This document shows, piece by piece, positions 7,833 through 13,305 of a DNA stretch of 16,361 bases (position 1 is the stretch's first letter; every line of letters begins with the position of its first letter). Below the pieces are notes generated by a model. The model saw nothing but the letters and a program-made list of their open reading frames with translations, did no database searches and was not told the DNA's origin. This stretch comes from JAEZFI01 sp044508215 (lineage in GTDB: Bacteria; Actinomycetota; Acidimicrobiia; Acidimicrobiales; Microtrichaceae): assembly GCA_044508215.1 (NCBI GenBank), contig JBIQID010000065.1, positions 1 to 16,361 of the forward strand. The letters run 5' to 3'. The translations under genes were made by a program, and so were the position numbers.

Positions 7833-8792
7833 TCAGACACGCATCTCGCGCTCGACGTCCGCGAACGTGACGGGGATCCGGAGCAGCAGGTCGCGAGCGA
7901 GCAGACCGAGGTCCGCCCCCTCCGCTGCGCGGGCGTGGAGGTGGACCGACCACAGCAGCGCGGTCGACGGGTCGGCGCCTCGTGCCAGGAGGCCGGCCAC
8001 CATCCCGGCGAGGACGTCGCCGGACCCGGAGGTGGCGAGCGCGGTGCTGCCCCCTCGCTCGATCCATCGGGTCGCCGGGTCGTCGGGGTCCGAGATGTAC
8101 GAGGTCGGGCCCCGCAGCGCCACGGCAGCCCGGTGCGTCCCCACGAGCCGACCGAGCGCTTCACCTGGCGCCTCCTCCACCCAGGTGGGCTCGCGGCCCA
8201 GCATGGTGGCGGCCTCGTCAGCGTTCGGCATCAGTGCGGTGCGGTCTGCCACCCGGCGCAGCAGCGTGCCGTCGCCGCACCACCGGAGCGAGGCGGAATC
8301 GACGAGCAGGCTGGCCTCCCTGCCGAGCGACGCAGCGACCAGCCGCAGGAGGTGGTGCGCTCGGTCCGTGTCCAGCATCCCGGTGCCGACGAGGACGGCG
8401 TCGGCCCGGGAGATCGTGGCGGCGAGGTCCTCTTCGGCCGGGTCGTCGACGGTGGCCGGCCAGGGGATCACCCGGGCTTCCGGCACTGCGACGCCGATCG
8501 CTGCGGCGGTCGTCGGCGAGGTGCAGATCTGGAGCCGGCCCGCTCCGGCGCGCAGCGCGGCGGTGCCGGCCAGGATCACCGAGCCCGGGGTCTCCGACGA
8601 TCCACCCACCACCAGCACCGTCCCGCGGTCGCGCTTGGAGGAGGCGTCCTCGTGTCGGGGGAGCGGGCGCGCCGCGAGGACGTCGTCGTCCAGCTCCACC
8701 TCCCGCGGTTCGTCAGGGACGGCCGCGTGGAGGGAGTCGCCGGCGTGGGCTTCGTCAGCGTGTGAGGGGCTGTCAGCGTGGTGCGACCGCAC
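7833..8792 (-). CDS. nnrD: ADP-dependent (S)-NAD(P)H-hydrate dehydratase, stand-alone NnrD domain
   Basis: Repairs damaged, hydrated NAD(P)H (NAD(P)HX) back to NAD(P)H at the expense of ADP. The 319-residue protein has the ribokinase-like fold of the family: VVGGS at 61-65 after the basic K-RDRG stretch, the LMPNADEAATMLG segment (187-199) where relatives have 'TPH.GE..RL', and the signature GSGDVLAG at 256-263 with catalytic Asp259. The N-terminal epimerase domain (NnrE) found fused in many bacteria is absent; only about 30 low-complexity residues precede the kinase-like fold. The start GTG 8792 overlaps the upstream phosphatase gene by 20 nt; a start around residue 25-31 is also possible. 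The stop is at 7833. It is the last gene of a tightly packed recQ-phosphatase-nnrD run, likely cotranscribed and translationally coupled. Confidence 0.88.
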   Translation of the reverse strand: MRSHHADSPSHADEAHAGDSLHAAVPDEPREVELDDDVLAARPLPRHEDASSKRDRGTVLVVGGSSETPGSVILAGTAALRAGAGRLQICTSPTTAAAIGVAVPEARVIPWPATVDDPAEEDLAATISRADAVLVGTGMLDTDRAHHLLRLVAASLGREASLLVDSASLRWCGDGTLLRRVADRTALMPNADEAATMLGREPTWVEEAPGEALGRLVGTHRAAVALRGPTSYISDPDDPATRWIERGGSTALATSGSGDVLAGMVAGLLARGADPSTALLWSVHLHARAAEGADLGLLARDLLLRIPVTFADVEREMRV

Positions 8793-9522
8793 GATCCGGC
8801 TCCCTCGTGACCGGGGCGTCCTGTCGCAGCAGGGGTGCCACCTCGCCGAAGCGCACCAGGCGCATGCCCGAGCCGTCCGGCTCCTGTGCGAACTCGGAGA
8901 GCGAGCAGTTCGCCAGGTCCACGCCGCGGTTCAGGTCCAGCACCTCCGCCTCGCTCAGCCGTTCGATCACGTACCGGAACATGAGGATCACGACCTCGTG
9001 GGCCACGACGAGGATCCGTTCGCCGGCGTGCTCGCGGGAGAACGAATCGAGCGCGCTCCGCACGCGGAGGGCGACGTCGCACCAGCTCTCCCCTCCGGGA
9101 GGGCGGTGGTAGAACTTGCCGAGCCGTCGTCGGGCCTCGGCCTGCTCCGGCAGCCGCTGCTCGATGCCGATGCGGGTGAGGCGGTCGAGCACGCCGAACT
9201 CCCGCTCGCGGAGGCGTTCGTCCACGACGATCGGCGCCTCCAGCCCGCCCGAGTCGCGCAGCAGGCGGGCCGTCTCGTGGGCTCTGACGTAGGGCGAGGT
9301 GAGGATCGCAGCCGGAGGGGCCTCTGTCCCGGCATCAGCGAGCCACCGGCCGAGCGCCGTGGCCTGCTCCTCGCCTCGACTCGACAGGGGCACGTCCATG
9401 TCACGCTCGGCGATGTCGATCCACGGGGAGCCGGTCGACTCCGCGAGGTCCCGGGCCACGTTGCCGGCGCTCTCCGCGTGGCGGACCAGCGTGATCGACT
9501 CGGGCCACCTGGGGTCGTTCAC
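8773..9522 (-). CDS. Histidine phosphatase superfamily protein (phosphoglycerate mutase-like)
   Basis: A 249-residue cytoplasmic enzyme of the RHG family. LVRHAES (12-18) carries the phospho-acceptor His15. SPYVRAHETA (75-84), DERLREREFG (100-109), PGGES (141-145) and VVAHEVV (171-177, second catalytic His174) complete the active site. The family includes cofactor-dependent phosphoglycerate mutases and many small-molecule phosphatases; the 'EREFG' and 'PGGES' spacing is that of broad phosphatases, so I do not assign a glycolytic role. The start GTG 9522 sits in a GTGA overlap with the recQ stop, and the family's first strand begins ten residues later. The longer in-frame upstream reading is recQ shadow, arginine-rich and unrelated. 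It lies in one operon with recQ and nnrD. Confidence 0.88.
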   Translation of the reverse strand: MNDPRWPESITLVRHAESAGNVARDLAESTGSPWIDIAERDMDVPLSSRGEEQATALGRWLADAGTEAPPAAILTSPYVRAHETARLLRDSGGLEAPIVVDERLREREFGVLDRLTRIGIEQRLPEQAEARRRLGKFYHRPPGGESWCDVALRVRSALDSFSREHAGERILVVAHEVVILMFRYVIERLSEAEVLDLNRGVDLANCSLSEFAQEPDGSGMRLVRFGEVAPLLRQDAPVTREPDRAVAPR

Positions 9523-11204
9523 GGGACCAGCTCGCCTTCTGCCGCTTCGAGGAGCCCGTCCCCAGCGAGCTCCTCGCTGAGCACCCGGTAGCCGGCGTCG
9601 TCGAACAGGACCGTCAGCTCCCCGTCCGAGCGGTCCACGACGGTGCCCGGACCGAACGTCGTGTGGCGCACTGGCTGGCCCGCACGGAACGGTCCACCGG
9701 CGTCCTCGTCCCGTCCGACCGCCTCGTCGGCGGTGGTGCGACCGTGGGGGACTGCGGGCTGGGCTGCCTCGTCGCAGACGTCGCAGTGGCCGCACCAGCC
9801 ACCCTCGGCGCCCGTGTCGCCGTCGGCCGCATCGTCGTCACGTGCCTCGCCGAAGTACGCGAGCAACGCCCGCCAGCGGCATCGCGGCACCTCGAGGTAG
9901 CGGCGGAGCATGGCCGACCGGCTCTCCGCCAGCTGCGTCCTGCGGAGCTGCAGGGTCGTGACCGCTTCGACCGCCTCGTCGCCGCCGGTGCGGACCTCGA
10001 GGCGACGACCTCGCCGCGTGAGCGCTCCGGCCGTCACGAGGTCGGCGACCATCGACCGGACCCGCCGTTCGGGGATGCCGGTGCTCTCGTGGATCGCCGC
10101 CACCCTGGTCGCTCCGCCGGCCACCGCGTGCACCACCCGGAGGACGTCACCGGGCTCATCGGTCCTCGAACCGGTCGCCCTCCGGCGGGACGCCCGACCA
10201 CGGGCCGCGAGGCAGATCCCCCAGGCCGGCTCGCCGTCGCGCCCTGCCCGCCCGACCTCCTGGTAGTAGGCATCGAGCGACTCGGGCGGCTCCACGTGGA
10301 TCACGAAGCGGACGTCGGGGACGTCGATCCCCATGCCGAACGCGTTGGTGGCCACCACGGTGAGGTCGGGTTCCTCTCCGAACCGGGTGAGCACCTCGTC
10401 GCGGCGGCTTTTGGGCAGGCCGGCGTGGTAGGCGACGGCGGGGACGCCAGCTGCCTCCAGCTCCTCGGCCAGGAGCTCGCAGTCCTTCCTGCGGGCCACG
10501 TACAGGAGGCCTCGCCCTGGCAGCTCGCCGGCGAGGGCGACGGCCCGTTCGTGCGCCTCGGCGAGGTCGGCCACGGGCTCGACGGCGAGGTGCACCTCCT
10601 CCCGTTCGAACCCGGTGACGATCACCGTGGGATCGCGAAGGCCGAGCTGCTCGACGATCTCCGCCCGCACCGGTGGCGCAGCGGACGCCGTCAGCGCCAG
10701 CACGGGAGGGCGCCCGAGGCGCCGTGCCACGCCGCCGAGCGCCAGGTAGTCAGGCCGGAAGTCGTGGCCCCACATGCTGATGCAGTGCGCCTCGTCGACG
10801 GCGATGAGCGACGTGGGCGCATCGCGGAGGGCGGCGACCACCTCGTCGTCGACCAGCGTCTCGGGCGCGACCAGCACGAACTCGACCGTGCCGGCGCGGA
10901 TCGCGTCCATCACCTCTCGTCGCTCACCCTCCCCTTGGAGGCTGTTGAGGGCCGCCGCGCCGCCGAAGGCGTCGCCGATCGACTGCACCTGGTCCGCCTG
11001 GAGGGCCAGGAGCGGCGACACCACCAGGGTGCACCCCGGGCGTCCGCCCCCGGCTGCCTGGTAGATCGCGGACTTCCCTGCGCCGGTCGGCATGACGACG
11101 AGCGCGTCGCCGCCGTCGACCACCGCATCGACTGCGAGGGCCTGCTCCGGCCTCAGCCCGAACCCCAGCTCGATCCGGGTGCGACGCTCGAGCGTCGGGT
11201 CCAC
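9519..11204 (-). CDS. recQ: RecQ-family ATP-dependent DNA helicase with an extra C-terminal Tudor-like domain
   Basis: A 3'-5' DNA helicase for repair and recombination. Of 561 residues, the first RecA-like lobe has the glutamine-containing RPEQ (18-21), Walker A MPTGAGKS (38-45) and DEAHCISMWGHDFR (137-150). The second lobe has ATNAFGMGID (285-294) and QEVGRAGRDG (315-324). A winged-helix region spans about 355-410. The RecQ zinc site follows with Cys442, Cys471, Cys474 and Cys477, though the usual linker is stretched by an Asp/Gly-rich loop at 455-470. The HRDC domain is missing. In its place, residues 505-555 (RAGQPVRHTTFGPGTVV, then LTVLFDDAGYR) resemble the Tudor-like tail of UvrD/PcrA helicases that docks on RNA polymerase. 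The start is GTG 11204, 6 nt after the stop of the small gene upstream. It is coupled to the downstream phosphatase by a GTGA overlap. Confidence 0.92.
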   Translation of the reverse strand: MDPTLERRTRIELGFGLRPEQALAVDAVVDGGDALVVMPTGAGKSAIYQAAGGGRPGCTLVVSPLLALQADQVQSIGDAFGGAAALNSLQGEGERREVMDAIRAGTVEFVLVAPETLVDDEVVAALRDAPTSLIAVDEAHCISMWGHDFRPDYLALGGVARRLGRPPVLALTASAAPPVRAEIVEQLGLRDPTVIVTGFEREEVHLAVEPVADLAEAHERAVALAGELPGRGLLYVARRKDCELLAEELEAAGVPAVAYHAGLPKSRRDEVLTRFGEEPDLTVVATNAFGMGIDVPDVRFVIHVEPPESLDAYYQEVGRAGRDGEPAWGICLAARGRASRRRATGSRTDEPGDVLRVVHAVAGGATRVAAIHESTGIPERRVRSMVADLVTAGALTRRGRRLEVRTGGDEAVEAVTTLQLRRTQLAESRSAMLRRYLEVPRCRWRALLAYFGEARDDDAADGDTGAEGGWCGHCDVCDEAAQPAVPHGRTTADEAVGRDEDAGGPFRAGQPVRHTTFGPGTVVDRSDGELTVLFDDAGYRVLSEELAGDGLLEAAEGELVP

Positions 11205-11210
11205 CGCCGG

Positions 11211-11444
11211 TCAGCCGCTCGGTGCGGGACCCTGCATCGGGTCCTCGCCAGCCGGCACCGGCTCGTCGCCGTCGTTCAGCTCGTCGGGCATGGGGTCCCA
11301 GTCGGCGAGGCGTCCCTCGGAGGTCTCGACGCCGTCGGCGTCGCGGACCGGGCGGTCCTCGCCGCCGACCGGCGCGGTGTCGCGCGGTGGTCCGGCGGCG
11401 GGCTGGTCGCTGCGTCGAGCGCCGCCTTCGCGCTGTGCGTCCAT
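11211..11444 (-). CDS. Small disordered acidic protein (77 aa), function unknown
   Basis: I do not recognise this protein. From ATG 11444 it has 77 residues, rich in Asp, Glu, Pro, Gly and Arg, with no hydrophobic core, and almost certainly disordered. The C-terminal half (about 47-68) holds an acidic run with DWDPMPDELNDGD. It is sandwiched 13 nt after a second small disordered gene and 6 nt before recQ, so it looks like part of that operon. GAGG about 11 nt upstream is a poor ribosome site. The reading frame extends upstream in arginine-rich shadow sequence that I reject. Because the gene is short and low in complexity, coding status rests on position, frame continuity and the close operon-like spacing. 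Confidence 0.5.
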   Translation of the reverse strand: MDAQREGGARRSDQPAAGPPRDTAPVGGEDRPVRDADGVETSEGRLADWDPMPDELNDGDEPVPAGEDPMQGPAPSG

Positions 11445-11457
11445 GTGGAGGTGTGCC

Positions 11458-11673
11458 TCAGGAGTTGCGAGCGCCGCTCGACACGTCGGCCCCCGGCGGG
11501 AGGTCGCCCTGGTCGCGGCCGCCCTCGGCCGGCTCACGGACGGCGCCGCTGCCCTCTGCCTCGGCCACACCGCGCTCGGTGCCCGAGCCGCCCGCTGCAG
11601 GGTTGCCGGGCTCCTGGGGCGTGTCGCCGCCGTAGTCGGACTCGCCGTTGGTGTTGTCTCGATCTGCTGCCAT
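11458..11673 (-). CDS. Small disordered Gly/Glu/Asp-rich protein (71 aa), possible stress-induced protein
   Basis: Not recognised as a named family. ATG 11673 opens a 71-residue hydrophilic protein (begins MAADRDNTNGESDYGGD) dominated by Gly, Asp, Glu, Ala and Pro. It has no cysteine and no hydrophobic segment, similar in character to hydrophilin-like or general stress proteins. It is the first gene of the minus-strand run. An exact GGTT-N16-GGGTAC promoter-like element (11683-11708) ends 9 nt before the ATG, with no Shine-Dalgarno between, suggesting leaderless translation. This promoter fit is the best evidence that the ORF is real. The gene downstream (77 aa) is similar in composition but not obviously a duplicate. 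Confidence 0.55.
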   Translation of the reverse strand: MAADRDNTNGESDYGGDTPQEPGNPAAGGSGTERGVAEAEGSGAVREPAEGGRDQGDLPPGADVSSGARNS

Positions 11674-11682
11674 GCCCGGGCC

Positions 11683-11708
11683 GTACCCCTCGGCGGGCGG
11701 GATCAACC
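11683..11708 (-). promoter_or_regulatory. Sigma-B/F-like promoter candidate for the minus-strand recQ run (GGTT-N16-GGGTAC)
   Basis: On the minus strand GGTT (11708-11705), 16 nt, then GGGTAC (11688-11683). This fits the general-stress sigma pattern of actinobacteria and Bacillus (G-T-T region, 14-16 nt, GGGTAY). Nine bases separate it from ATG 11673, so the transcript would begin at or next to the start codon. Confidence 0.65.
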
Positions 11709-11768
11709 GTGCCGGGGCCCTGGGTGGGAACAGCGCGTCGCCCAGCGCCCGCCCGGGCGGCCCTCGTG

Positions 11769-11795
11769 GGTTCACGATCCGCCGGCACCGGGTAC
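11769..11795 (+). promoter_or_regulatory. Sigma-B/F-like promoter candidate for cinA (GGTT-N17-GGGTAC)
   Basis: GGTT at 11769-11772 and GGGTAC at 11790-11795 are 17 nt apart, one more than in the other copies. The ATG of cinA at 11806 follows after 10 nt without a ribosome site. It forms an outward-facing pair with the minus-strand element at 11683-11708. Confidence 0.55.
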
Positions 11796-11805
11796 CACGG
11801 CGGCC

Positions 11806-12348
11806 ATGGACGAGGAACTCGAGTCGAGGGGCACCGAGCTCATCTCCGCGCTGCATCGCGGCGGCGGGTTGGGGCTGGCGGTGGCGGAATCGCTGACGGG
11901 AGGGCAGCTGGCGATGGTGATCGCCCGCACCCCTGGGTCGGGCGAGGTCTTCCTCGGCGGCCTGGTGACCTACCACCGCATCACCAAGCACCACCTGTTG
12001 GGCGTCGACCTCGACAACGTGGTCAGCCCCGACGCCGCCGTCACGATGGCGCAGGCGACCCGGGAGATGCTCGACGCCGACGTGGCGGTGGCCGTGACCG
12101 GTGTCGCCGGCCCCGAGGAGCAGGAGGGCGTCGAGGTGGGCACGGTGTTCGGTGGCTGGGCGACCCGCCACGACGCCGGTGCCGAGAGGTGGCACTTCGA
12201 CGGCGAGCCCGAGGAGATCTGTCGGGAGACCACCGACTCCGCCCTGCGGATGGCGATCCGAGCGACCACGTCGCTCCTCGACACCGACCTCGACGACGCC
12301 CCGCTCCCCGAACAGCCCTTCGCTCGGCGGGCTGCCGTCCCGGCCTGA
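11806..12348 (+). CDS. pncC: CinA C-terminal-type nicotinamide-nucleotide amidohydrolase (PncC)
   Basis: Converts nicotinamide mononucleotide to nicotinic acid mononucleotide and ammonia, feeding NAD recycling. The 180-residue stand-alone domain has AESLTGG at 27-33 with the presumed nucleophile Ser29, TYHRITKHHLLGV at 55-67 (Tyr56 and Lys61 of the active site), and AVTGVAGP at 96-103 followed by VGTVF at 111-115. It lacks the N-terminal molybdopterin-binding-like domain of full-length CinA, so a competence role is not implied. ATG 11806 is chosen because the domain begins there; the longer upstream reading is antisense to other genes. A promoter-like element ends 10 nt before it. The gene ends 17 nt before a perfect 34-bp palindrome that would serve as its terminator. 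The upstream minus-strand operon contains nnrD, another NAD upkeep enzyme. Confidence 0.9.
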   Translation: MDEELESRGTELISALHRGGGLGLAVAESLTGGQLAMVIARTPGSGEVFLGGLVTYHRITKHHLLGVDLDNVVSPDAAVTMAQATREMLDADVAVAVTGVAGPEEQEGVEVGTVFGGWATRHDAGAERWHFDGEPEEICRETTDSALRMAIRATTSLLDTDLDDAPLPEQPFARRAAVPA

Positions 12349-12365
12349 CCCGCCGACCCCGACGC

Positions 12366-12399
12366 GACGAGGGGGACGGCGATCGCCGTCCCCCTCGTC
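12366..12399. terminator. Perfect 34-bp palindrome, likely bidirectional terminator
   Basis: GACGAGGGGGACGGC, GATC, GCCGTCCCCCTCGTC is a perfect palindrome between the convergent genes cinA (stop 12348) and the 76-aa gene (stop 12430). No U-tract follows on either strand, as is common at GC-rich actinobacterial terminators. A second pairing is possible between CGCGACGAGG (12363-12372) and CCTCGTCGCG (12399-12408), so two alternative hairpins compete. Confidence 0.75.
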
Positions 12400-12429
12400 C
12401 TCGTCGCGCGTGTTCCTCGTCGGCGAGGG

Positions 12430-12660
12430 TCAGGCGCCCTGCTGGCGCTCCCTGGCCGGCGCACCGGCCGACTGCTCCTCGAACTCTGCGGCCGCTGCCT
12501 CGGTGTCGCCATCGTGCTGCTCGACCAGCTCGTCGGCGAGCTCCTGGTCTCGCTCGACCGCCTGGCCGAGCGAAACATCCTCGTAGCCGGGCTCGGTGTA
12601 CTTGGCGTCGGGATCGGTGCCGGTGGCGGTGTCCTTGCCGGTGGGCGGGGTGCTGGGCAT
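12430..12660 (-). CDS. Small acidic protein (76 aa), function unknown
   Basis: Not recognised. It is a 76-residue hydrophilic protein. The first 27 residues are Pro/Thr/Asp-rich and likely disordered. Residues 28-62 (DVSLGQAVERDQELADELV...TEAAAAEFEE) would form acidic helices. There is no cysteine and no membrane segment. ATG 12660 has a good Shine-Dalgarno, AAGGAG at 12671-12666, five bases upstream, so translation is likely real. It lies 97 nt downstream of the zinc-ribbon gene on the same strand, separated by a short hairpin and a 20-bp tandem repeat. It could be cotranscribed with that gene or have its own promoter, though I see no GGGTAC-type element directly in front. It ends before the 34-bp palindrome shared with cinA. 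Confidence 0.65.
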   Translation of the reverse strand: MPSTPPTGKDTATGTDPDAKYTEPGYEDVSLGQAVERDQELADELVEQHDGDTEAAAAEFEEQSAGAPARERQQGA

Positions 12661-12665
12661 GGTTG

Positions 12666-12671
12666 CTCCTT
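12666..12671 (-). promoter_or_regulatory. Shine-Dalgarno AAGGAG deciding the start of the 76-aa gene
   Basis: AAGGAG on the minus strand, five bases before ATG 12660. It is the main evidence that this short frame is translated. Confidence 0.7.
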
Positions 12672-12684
12672 CGTGGTCGGTTGC

Positions 12685-12724
12685 CTGGTCGATCTGTTCG
12701 TGTTCTGGTCGATCTGGTCGTGCT
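12685..12724. repeat. Two tandem 20-bp repeats in the leader of the 76-aa gene
   Basis: The plus-strand unit 12685-12704 (CTGGTCGATCTGTTCGTGTT) is repeated at 12705-12724 with two differences (positions 13 and 19 of the unit), so 18 of 20 match. It lies 25 nt upstream of the 76-aa gene's start, in non-coding DNA. It could be a regulator-binding site or a simple slippage repeat. Confidence 0.7.
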
Positions 12725-12734
12725 GCGCCGGTGG

Positions 12735-12752
12735 CGGCCCCAAGGGGGGCCG
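12735..12752 (-). terminator. Short GC hairpin after the zinc-ribbon gene
   Basis: CGGCCCC-AAGG-GGGGCCG forms a perfect 7-bp stem with a 4-nt loop, beginning 6 nt after the stop of the 126-aa gene (12758) on the minus strand. No U-tract follows. It may be a weak terminator or a processing/attenuation site between the two minus-strand genes. Confidence 0.4.
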
Positions 12753-12757
12753 TGGCC

Positions 12758-13138
12758 TCAGCGCATCCCCGGGGTGGCGCCACCGAAGACGGATGCCTTC
12801 GTCGACTCCCGCGGTGTGCGGGGCATGTTCGAGAGCACGTCCACCTCGGCGACGGTGGCCTCGGGTCCGTACGACATCACGAGGGTCCCGGCGGTGCCGC
12901 AGCTGCGGCACGCGACGGGCACCACGATCTGCATGTCGGCCGGGTCCGACGCCCCTTCGAGGCGGGTGACCTCGTCGGCCGACTGCTCCGACGCCGGGGT
13001 GGTGGCGCCGCACGTCAGGCAGTGGACGAAGCCGCCGGCTCGCGGCTCGAACTGGCCGGTGAGCCCGGCGTCCGACAACGCTGCATCGACGTCCCTCGAC
13101 GACGGGTCGACGGGGTTCGTCGGGTCGGGCGTGGACAT
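12758..13138 (-). CDS. Putative zinc-ribbon protein (126 aa), function unknown
   Basis: I do not recognise a named family. The 126-residue protein has two CxxC knuckles, Cys40-x2-Cys43 (HCLTCG) and Cys77-x2-Cys80 (ACRSCG), 33 residues apart. It also has the strands IVVPVACRSC and TLVMSYGPEATVAEVDVL (85-102), a classical single zinc ribbon. The N-terminal 35 residues are Asp/Pro/Ser-rich and probably flexible. There is no signal peptide. ATG 13138 follows an excellent Shine-Dalgarno, GAGGAGG at 13153-13147 with 8-nt spacing. An exact GGTT-N16-GGGTAC element lies upstream (13180-13205), leaving a leader of about 35 nt. It is divergent from the LLM oxidoreductase. A nucleic-acid-binding or metal-sensing role is possible, but nothing in the sequence decides it. 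Confidence 0.85.
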   Translation of the reverse strand: MSTPDPTNPVDPSSRDVDAALSDAGLTGQFEPRAGGFVHCLTCGATTPASEQSADEVTRLEGASDPADMQIVVPVACRSCGTAGTLVMSYGPEATVAEVDVLSNMPRTPRESTKASVFGGATPGMR

Positions 13139-13146
13139 GGTTCAGG

Positions 13147-13153
13147 CCTCCTC
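13147..13153 (-). promoter_or_regulatory. Shine-Dalgarno GAGGAGG of the zinc-ribbon gene
   Basis: Perfect GAGGAGG on the minus strand with 8 nt to ATG 13138. It contrasts with the genes whose promoter sits 9-10 nt before the ATG and which have none. Confidence 0.75.
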
Positions 13154-13179
13154 GGTCGTCCACCAGGTCGGCTCGGGGA

Positions 13180-13205
13180 GTACCCGGCGTGGTCGCGCAG
13201 CAACC
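13180..13205 (-). promoter_or_regulatory. Sigma-B/F-like promoter candidate for the zinc-ribbon gene (GGTT-N16-GGGTAC)
   Basis: On the minus strand GGTT (13205-13202), 16 nt, then GGGTAC (13185-13180). The gene starts 41 nt further on, behind a strong ribosome site. It is paired back to back with the plus-strand copy at 13228-13253, the two -35 elements being 22 nt apart. Confidence 0.7.
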
Positions 13206-13227
13206 ACCGGGAGGGCGTGCCTCGAGC

Positions 13228-13253
13228 GGTTCGTCGTGCCGGAGGGCGGGTAC
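13228..13253 (+). promoter_or_regulatory. Sigma-B/F-like promoter candidate for the LLM oxidoreductase (GGTT-N16-GGGTAC)
   Basis: GGTT at 13228-13231, 16 nt, GGGTAC at 13248-13253, then 52 nt to ATG 13306. Sequence and spacing are identical in both boxes to the copies at 11683-11708 and 13180-13205. Confidence 0.7.
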
Positions 13254-13291
13254 GTGCCCTGACCGAACCGTCCGGGTCGGATCAGCGAACC

Positions 13292-13298
13292 GAGGAGG
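13292..13298 (+). promoter_or_regulatory. Shine-Dalgarno GAGGAGG of the LLM oxidoreductase gene
   Basis: Perfect GAGGAGG seven bases before ATG 13306. It fixes this start over the longer in-frame reading from 13189. Confidence 0.8.
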
Positions 13299-13305
13299 CG
13301 ACACC

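Noticed and set aside
7812..7838. GGGTAG on the minus strand upstream of the STAS gene as a further promoter copy
   Set aside because: The only upstream box that fits is GTCT at 17 nt, too weak, and the GGGTAG is part of a short GC inverted repeat.
6337..9591. A 1084-codon plus-strand open frame across the phosphatase, STAS, nnrD and histidine phosphatase genes
   Set aside because: It is antisense to four well-identified genes. Its translation is Ser/Arg/Thr-rich without any domain, which is what high-GC third positions produce on the opposite strand.
12379..12386. GCGATCGC resembling the HIP1 highly iterated palindrome
   Set aside because: Just the centre of the 34-bp terminator palindrome; a single copy in a non-cyanobacterial setting means nothing by itself.
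9663..13262. A 1199-codon plus-strand open frame antisense to recQ and running through cinA in another frame
   Set aside because: Low-complexity translation that crosses a terminator palindrome and several clear gene starts in other frames; a composition artefact.
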